A stretch of DNA of 30,457 nt from a virus, in IMG/VR virus record IMGVR_UViG_3300025853_000420, positions 1 to 30,457 of that record. One strand, 5' to 3'. The translations under genes were made by a program, and so were the position numbers. Positions within the stretch are counted from its first letter, which is position 1, and each line of letters begins with the position of its first letter. Below the pieces are notes generated by a model, which saw only the letters and a program-made list of their open reading frames with translations, was not told where the DNA came from and made no database searches. This document shows positions 7,905 to 14,588 of the stretch, one piece after another.

Positions 7905-8489
7905 ATGGCGAATAAAGACGCTGCATTTGGAATGAAGCCGGTCAGAATGATCGGTGGCGCACCTTACACTGGCGGTCAGAGTCGATATCGTATTGCTGCG
8001 AATTATGGAACTTCCATTTTTCAAGGCGATATGGTTGCTCAGGTCACTGGAGGTACGGTGGAAGTACACGCTGACGGAGGCACTGTGCCTGTAGTTGGTG
8101 TTTTTAACGGTTGCCAGTACACAGACCCCACCAGTGGTGAGCAAGTTTACAGCAACTACTACCCTGCAAGCACTAACGCCGCAGACATCATCGCTTTTAT
8201 CATTGATGATCCCGACGTGGTTTACGAAGTGCAAGCTGATGACACGTTTCCAATTACCGACCTGTTTGGCAATTTTGATATCGTGTACACCACTGCGGGT
8301 AGCACTTTGACTGGTATTTCTGGCGCTGAGCTTGACGTAACCACTGGTGCTACCAACACGAACCTGCCGATCAAAGCGATCGACATTTCGGAAGATCCGA
8401 ACAACTCGGACACGGGCGCTGCAAACACTAACGTGTTAGTAGTAATTCAAAACTCAATCTTCGGCGTTAAAGGCGCTGGCTTAGCATAA
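7905..8489 (+). CDS. Capsid-associated structural (decoration-like) protein
   Basis: This 194-residue protein is rich in Gly, Thr, Val, Ala and Asp and poor in Lys, a beta-strand composition typical of virion surface proteins. It lies immediately before the major capsid gene with a good AGAGG ribosome-binding site and a 12-base gap to the stop of the previous gene. N-terminal F-G-M-K-P-V-R and a central G-V-F-N-G-C-Q-Y-T-D segment are features I associate with a widespread small structural family adjacent to phage capsid genes. A capsid decoration or stabilising role is the best guess; a minor head protein is the alternative. No catalytic motif is present. Confidence 0.7.
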   Translation: MANKDAAFGMKPVRMIGGAPYTGGQSRYRIAANYGTSIFQGDMVAQVTGGTVEVHADGGTVPVVGVFNGCQYTDPTSGEQVYSNYYPASTNAADIIAFIIDDPDVVYEVQADDTFPITDLFGNFDIVYTTAGSTLTGISGAELDVTTGATNTNLPIKAIDISEDPNNSDTGAANTNVLVVIQNSIFGVKGAGLA

Positions 8490-8500
8490 GGAGCTAAATA

Positions 8501-9418
8501 ATGGCTATTTCAAGAGCACAGCTCGCTAAAGAACTGGAGCCGGGGTTAAACTCCTTATTCGGCATGAGCTACGACAGCTACGACCGCCAGTATGAAGAAA
8601 TCTTTGCTATTGAAGACTCACAGCGAGCCTTCGAGGAAGAGGTTTTGATCACTGGTTTCGGCGGAGCGCCAACTAAAACCGAAGGTCAGGGCGTACAGTT
8701 TGACAACGCTTCTGAGTCTTACACTGCTCGCTACACGCATGAGACCGTGGCTTTGGCATTTTCTTTGACCGATGAAGCAGTAGAAGATAATTTGTATGAC
8801 TCGCTCGGCAAGCGATACGTGAAGGCTTTGGCCCGATCTATGGCTAACACCAAAGAAGTCAAAGGTGCAGATGTACTGAACAATGCGTTCGATACTAACT
8901 ACACTGGCGGCGACGGTGTAACATTGATTAACACGGCACACCCTCTAGCGGGTGGCGGCACTGCTGCAAACCGTGCTACCTCAATGGCTGACTTGAACGA
9001 AACGTCTTTGGAAGATGCGTTGATTGATATCAGCACATTTACTGATGACAAGGGTCTTACGATCTCTGTTCAAGCATCAAAGCTTGTCGTACCACCTCAG
9101 TTGGTTTTTGTTGCTGACCGTATCCTGAACTCAACTTTGCGTTCTGGTACTGCCGACAATGACATCAACGCTGTACGCAACACGGGTGTATTGCCCGGTG
9201 GCTACACGGTCAATCATTACCTGACTGACCCTGATGCCTTCTTCTTGCTGACTAGCGTCACCGACGCTGGCGAAGGCTTGAAGATGTTCCAACGTACTGC
9301 GATGGAAACCACAATGGAGCCAGACTTCACGACTGGCAACATCCGGTATAAAGCGCGAGAGCGTTACTCTTACGGATGGAGTGATTGGCGTGGAATCTAC
9401 GGCAGTCAAGGCGCTTAA
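8501..9418 (+). CDS. Major capsid protein (HK97 fold, Mu gpT-like)
   Basis: The 305-residue protein has the length, composition and position of a tailed-phage coat protein. It has a helical N-terminus (MAISRAQLAKELEPG), a long middle with an E-x-A-V-E-D-N-L-Y-D-S-L-G-K-R-Y-V-K-A-L-A-R-S-M helix, an N-T-A-H-P-L-A-G-G-G motif, and L-V-V-P-P-Q-L-V-F-V-A-D-R-I-L. These match the Mu major head subunit gpT-like branch of the HK97 fold. The ribosome-binding site (AAGGAG, 7 bases before ATG) is the strongest in the head module, as expected for the most abundant protein. Transcription is closed off just downstream by a strong terminator. There is no sign of an N-terminal delta-domain or protease partner; assembly probably uses the separate scaffold. 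Confidence 0.88.
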   Translation: MAISRAQLAKELEPGLNSLFGMSYDSYDRQYEEIFAIEDSQRAFEEEVLITGFGGAPTKTEGQGVQFDNASESYTARYTHETVALAFSLTDEAVEDNLYDSLGKRYVKALARSMANTKEVKGADVLNNAFDTNYTGGDGVTLINTAHPLAGGGTAANRATSMADLNETSLEDALIDISTFTDDKGLTISVQASKLVVPPQLVFVADRILNSTLRSGTADNDINAVRNTGVLPGGYTVNHYLTDPDAFFLLTSVTDAGEGLKMFQRTAMETTMEPDFTTGNIRYKARERYSYGWSDWRGIYGSQGA

Positions 9419-9436
9419 TTGTTTCACATGAAACAA
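9419..9436. promoter_or_regulatory. parS-like palindrome after the capsid gene
   Basis: The sequence TTGTTTCACATGAAACAA starts on the first base after the capsid stop codon. Its arms TTGTTTCA and TGAAACAA are perfect 8-base inverted repeats around a central CA. The inner 16 bases match the bacterial chromosome-partition site parS (TGTTTCACGTGAAACA) at 15 of 16 positions, differing only in the centre (CG becomes CA). It may be a ParB-type protein-binding site, an operator for another dimeric regulator, or, less likely, part of the terminator that begins 5 bases downstream; the 2-base loop makes a poor RNA hairpin. Confidence 0.45.
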
Positions 9437-9440
9437 TGAA

Positions 9441-9467
9441 AGAAGGGGGCATTAGCCCCCTTTTTTT
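9441..9467 (+). terminator. Rho-independent terminator of the head operon
   Basis: An 8-base-pair GC-rich stem (AAGGGGGC / GCCCCCTT, 9443-9450 and 9455-9462) with an ATTA loop runs into a seven-T tract, the standard form of an intrinsic terminator. It ends rightward transcription after the major capsid gene. Read leftward, the same stem is followed by TTCTTTC, so it can probably also stop transcripts of the two leftward genes arriving from the other side. Confidence 0.9.
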
Positions 9468-9484
9468 ATGCCGCCTTTTTGTTA

Positions 9485-9718
9485 TTAAGGCGCGTATGAG
9501 ACCTTCTGAACTGAGGCTCGGATGCCTTCCCAGCCTGTTTGCGCGATCCTCACCGCTGTTGCTGCTTGGGCGCGGGTAGCCTTTACACCCAACTCGTCAG
9601 CAGCAAACTCTGCGGCTTCTTGAAAAGCTCGCTTCCAACAGCAACTGAACTCGTATGAAGTTAAAGCGGCTTCTGCCATTTGCTGAATTTCCCACTGCGA
9701 TAGATATTCTGTTTTCAT
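9485..9718 (-). CDS. Small leftward protein, function unknown
   Basis: This 77-residue protein is encoded against the direction of the surrounding late genes. The ATG at 9716-9718 has a clear upstream GGGAGA ribosome-binding site on the minus strand. The protein is helical and Ala/Glu-rich with two adjacent cysteines (F-S-C-C-W-K-R-A-F near residue 24) and no membrane segment; I do not recognise a family. It lies 20 bases downstream of another small leftward gene and shares its promoter. The pair looks like a 'moron' cassette inserted between structural genes, expressed independently, possibly early, to act on the host or on late-gene control. That role is inference from layout. Confidence 0.65.
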   Translation of the reverse strand: MKTEYLSQWEIQQMAEAALTSYEFSCCWKRAFQEAAEFAADELGVKATRAQAATAVRIAQTGWEGIRASVQKVSYAP

Positions 9719-9732
9719 CTACTTCTCCCTTG

Positions 9733-9759
9733 GGCGGCTTATGCCGCCTCGTTTTTTTT
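9733..9759 (+). terminator. Second rightward terminator
   Basis: A 6-base-pair GGCGGC / GCCGCC stem with a TTAT loop (9733-9748) is followed by TC-G and then a tract of eight T residues (9752-9759). It would stop any rightward transcripts that leak past the first terminator. The hairpin overlaps the stop codon of the leftward gene at 9739. In the leftward direction it has no T tract and should not block the leftward transcript. Confidence 0.65.
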
Positions 9760-9930
9760 GAAATTGTCAGCTAAATCTTTGATCGCGTTGCTTCTTATTT
9801 GCTTGTAGTATTGCTTCAGTTCTTCGCATCGCATGATCATAGATTTCATTTGAAATGCTTGAACGCCTACTTCTTTTGCCATTCTATCGATCAAAGCGTT
9901 TTCAATTGTTTCTAAAATTTGCTGTTCCAT
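9739..9930 (-). CDS. Small leftward helical protein, function unknown
   Basis: The chosen start is the ATG at 9928-9930, which has GGAG ten bases upstream; the frame itself extends further but without a supported start. The 63-residue product (M-E-Q-Q-I-L-E-T-I-E-N-A-L-I-D-R-M-A-K-E-V) is charged and predicted helical throughout, and ends in a Lys/Asn/Glu tail. No DNA-binding or enzymatic motif can be identified with confidence. It is the first gene of a two-gene leftward unit with a near-consensus promoter 34 bases upstream, so it is probably made by host RNA polymerase soon after infection, independently of the late genes. Confidence 0.68.
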   Translation of the reverse strand: MEQQILETIENALIDRMAKEVGVQAFQMKSMIMRCEELKQYYKQIRSNAIKDLADNFKKNEAA

Positions 9931-9963
9931 CTTAATGCTCCGTTTGCGTTGTTGATGTCCTTT

Positions 9964-9991
9964 ATTATACTGATCCCGTGTCGATGTGCAA
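9964..9991 (-). promoter_or_regulatory. Sigma70-type promoter for the leftward gene pair
   Basis: On the minus strand TTGCAC is followed after 16 bases by a perfect TATAAT. The start of transcription would fall about 25 bases before the ATG of the 9739-9930 gene. The -35 and spacer (19 bases, 9973-9991) match the promoter region at 30053-30071 at 16 of 19 positions, including an unbroken CGACACGGGAT. AT-rich sequence upstream (TTTATTT repeats) could serve as an UP element. Confidence 0.75.
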
Positions 9992-10023
9992 CAATGTATA
10001 CACAAATAAATCGAAATAAATGA

Positions 10024-10140
10024 ACTTTTTTTTACTGCCCAGTTGTCATAGACTGTAGGTCTGAGATAAACCCAGCCCCAGCGACTGGCTCAGCAGACGT
10101 TTACGAAGACTCTGGGGCGAATCCTTTCGTAAAGAGGTAA
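10024..10140 (+). other. Start-less coding-like stretch (possible gene remnant)
   Basis: Between the leftward promoter and the next structural gene an open frame of 38 codons runs to a TAA at 10138-10140, seven bases before the next ATG. It has no ATG, GTG or TTG start in frame. The last ~24 residues look like ordinary protein sequence (ending A-D-V-Y-E-D-S-G-A-N-P-F-V-K-R). It may be the surviving 3' end of a structural gene whose beginning was replaced when the leftward cassette arrived, or chance. A GCCCCAG / CTGGGGC inverted repeat lies inside the stretch. Confidence 0.3.
10043..10070 (+). promoter_or_regulatory. Candidate rightward promoter for the post-capsid genes
   Basis: TTGTCA (5 of 6 to the -35 consensus) and GATAAA (4 of 6 to the -10 consensus) are separated by 16 bases. 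Because two terminators lie upstream, the genes from 10147 onward need a restart of transcription, and this is the best candidate in the gap. It is a moderate match only. Confidence 0.35.
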
Positions 10141-10146
10141 TAACTA

Positions 10147-10656
10147 ATGTCACAAACAACATTCTCTGGCCCAGTACGCTCGCTTGGTGGCTTCATCACC
10201 GCAGGCGTAAACAGCAGCATCAGCTTATCAGCAGACACCACGCTTACCGTGGCGGCTCACGCTGGCAAGATTATTTTGCTCAACGACGCAGACGGTAAGT
10301 TCACCTTGCCATCTATCGACTCCAGCACTCCCGCTGACCCAACGTCTCCAAACCAAGGCAACAACATTGGCGCGTCTTTCTTTTTCTACATTGAAACCGC
10401 AGCCACTGACTTGGACATCCTTACCGATGGCACTGACAAGTTTAAAGGTGCAGCGATAGTTGCTGTCGATGACGGCGCGAAAAAAGCTTTCTTCCCTGCT
10501 GCCGCAAATGACGTAATGACTTTCAACGGCTCAACCAAAGGCGGTTTGGTCGGCAGCGTCATTCAGGTAACAGCAATTGATACAGCCAGCTACCTTGTAC
10601 ATAACACCTTGCTGCTTGGTTCAGGAACGATTGTTACGCCTTTCGCTGACGCTTAA
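10147..10656 (+). CDS. Conserved phage structural protein, post-capsid
   Basis: This 169-residue protein begins M-S-Q-T-T-F-S-G-P-V-R-S-L-G-G-F-I and continues with strongly beta-type sequence, including L-T-V-A-A-H-A-G-K-I-I-L-L-N-D-A. I associate the 'SGP(V/I)(R/K)S' N-terminus and this strand pattern with a conserved uncharacterised protein encoded just after the capsid gene in marine podoviruses. It has no catalytic motif or membrane segment. A GAGG ribosome-binding site lies upstream. It is the first gene after the non-structural island and probably heads a new transcript. A virion component is likely from composition and position; its exact role is unknown. Confidence 0.7.
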   Translation: MSQTTFSGPVRSLGGFITAGVNSSISLSADTTLTVAAHAGKIILLNDADGKFTLPSIDSSTPADPTSPNQGNNIGASFFFYIETAATDLDILTDGTDKFKGAAIVAVDDGAKKAFFPAAANDVMTFNGSTKGGLVGSVIQVTAIDTASYLVHNTLLLGSGTIVTPFADA

Positions 10657-10678
10657 TCCACAGAATAGGAGATAGGCA

Positions 10679-11083
10679 ATGGCAGATGCAGTAACTAGCC
10701 AAACCATTCAGGATGGAGAGCGTAAGGCTGTCCTTAAATTCACTAACATTAGTGACGGAACCGGAGAGGCAAATGTAGTCAAGGTTGATGTTTCAGCCTT
10801 GACCACTAACTCTGCGGGTAAGGCTTGCACCAAAGTTACAGTTGCCAAGATATGGTGGCAGTGTGTTGGGATGGGGGTCGAGCTGTTGTGTGATGCAACG
10901 GCAAATACCCTAATCATCGGCTTGTCACCAGATAGCAATGGCTTCCACGATTACTCTGACTTTACCGGCATTCCTAATAATGCTGGCAGTGGTGTGACTG
11001 GGGACATTCTATTCACGACAATTGGCGCAAGCAGTGCAGATACTTATACTGTCATTTTAGAAGTCATAAAAGAGTATGCTTGA
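10679..11083 (+). CDS. Conserved phage structural protein
   Basis: This 134-residue protein is preceded by a strong AGGAGATAGG ribosome-binding region. It is rich in Thr, Val, Gly and Asp with a predicted beta-strand pattern and a central aromatic segment (K-I-W-W-Q-C-V-G-M-G). The phrase I-S-D-G-T-G-E near residue 25 and the N-T-L-I-I-G-L-S segment are features I recall from hypothetical virion proteins of marine phages. It overlaps the start of the next gene by one base (TGATG). No enzymatic function is suggested; head completion or decoration are possible roles, not demonstrated. Confidence 0.68.
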   Translation: MADAVTSQTIQDGERKAVLKFTNISDGTGEANVVKVDVSALTTNSAGKACTKVTVAKIWWQCVGMGVELLCDATANTLIIGLSPDSNGFHDYSDFTGIPNNAGSGVTGDILFTTIGASSADTYTVILEVIKEYA

Positions 11084-11376
11084 TGGCTACCACCTCTGAC
11101 GTAGAACGGTTAAAGAGCGGACGGCTGCGGTATCGCGGCCAGACGTTCCCCGGCTATAACAAGCAGGTTCGCACTTCTGGAGAGAGCAAAAAGTTCAAGG
11201 TTCTAGCCAAGAAGGGCGATCAGGTGAAGGTGGTTCGCTACGGCGACAGCAACATGGAAATCAAGCGAGATAACCCAGAGCGCCGACGCAATTTTCGGGC
11301 AAGACACAATTGCGATGCGGTTCAAAAGAAAAAAGACGTTTTCACGGCTTCTTACTGGTCGTGTAAAAATTGGTGA
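11083..11376 (+). CDS. DUF5754-like basic protein (RARHNC...YWSC motif)
   Basis: Start ATG 11083 overlaps the previous stop; a TTG one codon earlier is less likely. The 97-residue protein is basic. It carries a distinctive C-terminal block, V-R-Y-G-D-S-N-M-E-I-K-R-D-N-P-E-R-R-R then N-F-R-A-R-H-N-C-D then Y-W-S-C-K-N-W, found in many phages and, as DUF5754 if I recall the name correctly, in giant viruses. Conserved His and two Cys (H-N-C and W-S-C) could bind metal or form a disulfide. The function is not known. Its recurrence in virion gene clusters and its charge suggest a role inside the capsid or in DNA contact. Confidence 0.72.
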   Translation: MATTSDVERLKSGRLRYRGQTFPGYNKQVRTSGESKKFKVLAKKGDQVKVVRYGDSNMEIKRDNPERRRNFRARHNCDAVQKKKDVFTASYWSCKNW

Positions 11377-11382
11377 CCTAAT

Positions 11383-12306
11383 ATGAGCTTTGCAGCACCT
11401 ATAGAGTTTTACGAGCGGCAGGAAAAAATAAAAGCCAGCCCCCTTTATCCGCAAATTCAGTACATGAATTTGCAACTAAACCAGATGCAAGAGGGCACCC
11501 CTCAGTATGAGGCGCTCAAGGCAAAACTCTTTGCCATGCAAGATCAAGCGGCTGGTGGAATGGCTCCGCAGCAGCAAATGCCACAAATTCCCGGCAGGTC
11601 TGGCGGTATTGAGGGTTTGGCAGAAATGCTGCAAAGGCTGCAAGGCGGACAAAGAAGCCCCGGGCAGTACCCAGATACTTACCCGGTGCCTAGCACGGAC
11701 GACATGATCATTGAATTCCCAGTGCCAGATAGCCGACCTTCGCCGCCTATTGGCTTTCCCGGATTTCCAGAGAAACTTCCAAAGAAAACCTTCCCTGACT
11801 ACATAAAGACAGGACAGGGCAGAAGGTTGCCGCCAAGCCCTCCTATCTTAGATGATATTTTTGGCCCAGAGGGTCGAATACCTCCCCGCGATGATCGCAT
11901 CCCAATGATGCGAACCAACGACTTTCAAGACCGAAATAGAAACGGCGTTGACGATAGGGACGAAAGAGGTGGGCGAGGCAAATTCAGAAGGATTCCAAGC
12001 CGCAGGATAAAAGATTCTTACCGACGAAGGGGCGGTTTAGCAGGTCGGATTGCAGAGCTTGCTGAGCAGATGCGAGGCCGAGAAGAGATGCCTAGACCCC
12101 GTGGAGGGATGTTTGGAGACCTCATGCGCCGAATACAGTCGGAACGAGATCAGCCGCGCATGGAGGCTCTCATGCAAAACATGCAAGCGCCGCCTCCTGA
12201 GCAATACTTTGCGGAAAGAAATCGACGAATGAGACAAGCGCCTGACATGGAGCAAATCAGAAGGCAGTTAATTCAGAACATTAACTTTCGGGATCTTGGC
12301 ATCTAA
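11383..12306 (+). CDS. Pro/Arg-rich protein with an EF-hand-like loop
   Basis: This 307-residue protein is not recognised. It has a helical N-terminus (1-60), a proline- and glycine-rich middle (60-170), and a very Arg-rich C-terminal half (165-300, many R-R and R-G pairs) that is probably disordered or nucleic-acid binding. Residues 183-194 form D-R-N-R-N-G-V-D-D-R-D-E, which fits the metal positions 1, 3, 5 and 12 and the glycine at 6 of an EF-hand or thrombospondin type-3 calcium loop; Asp instead of a hydrophobic residue at position 8 makes it atypical. GGTGA precedes the start. It ends one base into the next gene. Confidence 0.65.
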   Translation: MSFAAPIEFYERQEKIKASPLYPQIQYMNLQLNQMQEGTPQYEALKAKLFAMQDQAAGGMAPQQQMPQIPGRSGGIEGLAEMLQRLQGGQRSPGQYPDTYPVPSTDDMIIEFPVPDSRPSPPIGFPGFPEKLPKKTFPDYIKTGQGRRLPPSPPILDDIFGPEGRIPPRDDRIPMMRTNDFQDRNRNGVDDRDERGGRGKFRRIPSRRIKDSYRRRGGLAGRIAELAEQMRGREEMPRPRGGMFGDLMRRIQSERDQPRMEALMQNMQAPPPEQYFAERNRRMRQAPDMEQIRRQLIQNINFRDLGI

Positions 12307-13919
12307 TGGCTATCTCTGACGATTTACAAGCAGCCCAAGACGAATACGGTAGCTCAGCATCCCCCTATGCAAGTCTGAGTGAGTATTTGATGCAGCGCCC
12401 TGCTTACGACAGGGGCGCTAGGGCTGCGCCAGCGGCTCCGACGATGAGAACGCTTGACGCTATTACTCCTGACACTGACCAGTTGCTGGCTGAGCAGTAT
12501 GAAAAGATTATGGCTGAGCAGAGAGAGGCTCAAGAGGCATCTGCGGCGGCTCGTCAGACGGAAATTGACAGCCTAAGAGACCTGTTGAGAGAAGAGCTTG
12601 CCACGTCAGAGCAGGCGGCTCTGGGCGAGAGGTCTGAGCTTTCCAAGTCTCTTGAGGCGCAAATAGAAGATATGCGTCGTGGCGTTGACGCAGAAACCAT
12701 GGATCTTCGCCAAGCTGGACTCGACGAGAGGGCTGCGCTTGCTCGTCAGATTGAAGAAGGCGACAAGTTGGTTAGAGAGGCGCAGGTTCAGGCCATTGGC
12801 GACTTGGAAGACCGGCAAGGTTCTTTGGTTGGCGATCTTAAAGAAAGAATAGGCTCTTTATCTTCTGATCTTTCTAGCATCAATAGCGTGATTGATCAGA
12901 ATTATTCTGAATTGCTTAACATTCAAGAAACCTCGTCAGGTGCTACTCAAGAGCAAATATCCGGCATAAACCAAGAGCTGGAATCATTAAGCGGTACTCA
13001 GTCGGAAATTGACACGCTAAACCAGCAGCTTGAAACCTTGTATGAAGATGTAGAAGCTGGAAATGTTGATCAATCTGAATTGTTGCGTGGAGAGGTTTCC
13101 GACCTAATTGCTGGTTTAGAAGGCAAGATAAGCGGCATTCAAGACAACCTTGGTGCCCTGCCAATCGACCAGATTCAGGCAGAGCTTGCCACAGTCAACG
13201 ATCAGACTGCTGCTTTTCAACAAGCAATTGATATTGCTGGTACAGAAAGAACTGACCTCGCCGCAAGAATAGAGGCGTTGCAGGCCGCTGGATTGACCCA
13301 AGATGACCTGTCTGGCTTGTCTGAGTCGATTGCAAGCCAAAGGCAGACGGACATCACTTCAGCTCTAGACCCTGTACAACAGCAGATTGAGGCGCTTCGC
13401 GGCCAGATACCCGGAGAGGTTGACACCGAGGCATTACGCAAACAAATTACCGAAGACATCATGGCTCAAATGGCTAATCAAGCGCCTCCCGCTGGAGGGG
13501 GCACTGGCGACACCGACACAGATGTAGATGTTGGCGACGTTGTTGTTGAACCCAGCCCCGGGTTTAGCGGAACACCTTATGAAAACTTTATGGGCGGTTT
13601 CATTCCCGGCGCAGGGCAATCCTATGACGCAGGCGTAAACTACGGGCCGTCAGCGTCCGAAGCGGCTGGCTTTAACCCTGCCGGCGGAGGCTCAATGGGC
13701 AGAGGCAATCAAAGCATTGTAGATAATTCTGGTTATCTTGACTTTTATAATCAACAAACTTTAAATCCAGTTTCGCCCGTAAAAACAGGCAACATGCCCG
13801 GCGGCGGAGTTGGTTCAGGGTATGTGAAGACTGGCGCTCCAATTGCCTACAATCAAGGGCCGTTTCAGGCTCAGAAATTTAACACCAACCTTTTTAATAA
13901 AGGAAGTTTTGGAATGTAA
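12306..13919 (+). CDS. Long coiled-coil protein with Gly-rich C-terminus
   Basis: This 537-residue protein has a variable N-terminus (1-55), then about 340 residues of almost continuous charged helix (about 55-395) with repeated E-x-x-I-x-x-L patterns expected of a long coiled coil. After a Gly/Asp-rich linker (about 395-415) comes a Gly/Pro/Asn/Tyr-rich tail to residue 537 ending N-L-F-N-K-G-S-F-G-M. It has no enzymatic or membrane motif. A fibrous virion protein or an internal core protein would both fit. It is longer than typical scaffolds and lies downstream of the capsid gene, which argues against a second scaffold. The start overlaps the previous stop by one base. Confidence 0.68.
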   Translation: MAISDDLQAAQDEYGSSASPYASLSEYLMQRPAYDRGARAAPAAPTMRTLDAITPDTDQLLAEQYEKIMAEQREAQEASAAARQTEIDSLRDLLREELATSEQAALGERSELSKSLEAQIEDMRRGVDAETMDLRQAGLDERAALARQIEEGDKLVREAQVQAIGDLEDRQGSLVGDLKERIGSLSSDLSSINSVIDQNYSELLNIQETSSGATQEQISGINQELESLSGTQSEIDTLNQQLETLYEDVEAGNVDQSELLRGEVSDLIAGLEGKISGIQDNLGALPIDQIQAELATVNDQTAAFQQAIDIAGTERTDLAARIEALQAAGLTQDDLSGLSESIASQRQTDITSALDPVQQQIEALRGQIPGEVDTEALRKQITEDIMAQMANQAPPAGGGTGDTDTDVDVGDVVVEPSPGFSGTPYENFMGGFIPGAGQSYDAGVNYGPSASEAAGFNPAGGGSMGRGNQSIVDNSGYLDFYNQQTLNPVSPVKTGNMPGGGVGSGYVKTGAPIAYNQGPFQAQKFNTNLFNKGSFGM

Positions 13920-13921
13920 CT

Positions 13922-14284
13922 ATGGCTTCTTCTGCCCCTAAAAATGTAGCCAATCCTAGTCTTTACGCCAAAGCTAAGGCTAAGGCCAAGGCTAAGTTTG
14001 ATGTTTACCCGAGCGCATATGCAAACGGCTGGATGGTTCAGGAGTACAAGCGGATGGGTGGAAAATACAAAGGCGCTACTGGCGGCGACGTGAGCTTAGA
14101 TCCGAAGAAAAGCGATCTTGATAATGACGGCAAGCTAAGCCGTTACGAGCGTAAGCGCGGCACCGCTATCGCCAAGAGTATGGCAAAGAAAATGAACATG
14201 GGCGGAACGGTGATGGTTCAGGGTCGTGGCTGTGGCGCTATCATGCCAAAAAAGCAAAAGAAGACGCGAGTGCCCCGTGGCTAG
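13922..14284 (+). CDS. Small basic protein with a canonical EF-hand loop
   Basis: This 120-residue protein starts with an Ala/Lys repeat region (A-K-A-K-A-K-A-K-A-K, about 16-25), then a segment N-G-W-M-V-Q-E-Y-K-R-M-G-G-K-Y-K known from small marine-phage proteins. Residues 65-76 read D-L-D-N-D-G-K-L-S-R-Y-E, a textbook EF-hand calcium loop: Asp at 1, 3 and 5, Gly at 6, Leu at 8, Ser at 9, Glu at 12. The C-terminus is M-N-M-G-G followed by a G-R-G-C-G-A-I-M-P-K-K block rich in Lys and Arg. It is the first of three tandem small basic genes and overlaps the next by 8 bases. Its role is unknown; a calcium-dependent virion component is possible. Confidence 0.7.
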   Translation: MASSAPKNVANPSLYAKAKAKAKAKFDVYPSAYANGWMVQEYKRMGGKYKGATGGDVSLDPKKSDLDNDGKLSRYERKRGTAIAKSMAKKMNMGGTVMVQGRGCGAIMPKKQKKTRVPRG

Positions 14285-14588
14285 AACTGGGCTAAAGAAA
14301 TGGTTTAGCGAAGATTGGGTAGATATTGGCGCTCCAAAAAAAGACGGTAAATACCAACAATGTGGCCGAAAAAGCGCATCAAAAAAAAGTGGCAGGTCAT
14401 ACCCAAAGTGCGTTCCAGCGGCAAAAGCGGCAGGCATGACGGAAAGTCAGAAGAAAAGCGCAGTGGCGCGAAAAAGATCTAAGAGACAAGGTGTTGGCGG
14501 AAAGCCTACAATGGTCAAAACATTTGCCGCTCGCGGCGGATCAATTAACAAGAAACCCGGTAATTCCGGTTTATTTGGGAGGCGATAA
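14277..14588 (+). CDS. DUF5872-like small basic protein
   Basis: The likely start is GTG 14277, overlapping the previous gene by 8 bases, giving 103 residues (M-A-R-T-G-L-K-K-W-F-S-E-D-W-V-D-I-G). The N-terminal block W-F-x-E-x-W-V-D-I, followed by D-G-K-Y-Q-Q-C-G-R-K-S-A and Y-P-K-C-V-P, matches a small Cys-containing family seen in phages and large DNA viruses that I believe is DUF5872. The remainder is Lys/Arg-rich and ends N-S-G-L-F-G-R-R. The conserved C-G-R and Y-P-K-C cysteines may pair or bind zinc. The function is unknown. The ribosome-binding site is weak, so translation probably depends on coupling to the upstream gene. A longer reading to 14226 is possible but would sit deep inside the neighbour. 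Confidence 0.65.
   Translation: MARTGLKKWFSEDWVDIGAPKKDGKYQQCGRKSASKKSGRSYPKCVPAAKAAGMTESQKKSAVARKRSKRQGVGGKPTMVKTFAARGGSINKKPGNSGLFGRR

Noticed and set aside
10050-10140. Possible tRNA or structured RNA from the GCCCCAG/CTGGGGC inverted repeat
   Set aside because: No T-arm consensus, anticodon arm or CCA-compatible acceptor can be laid out; the repeat is better explained as part of the coding-like stretch or chance.
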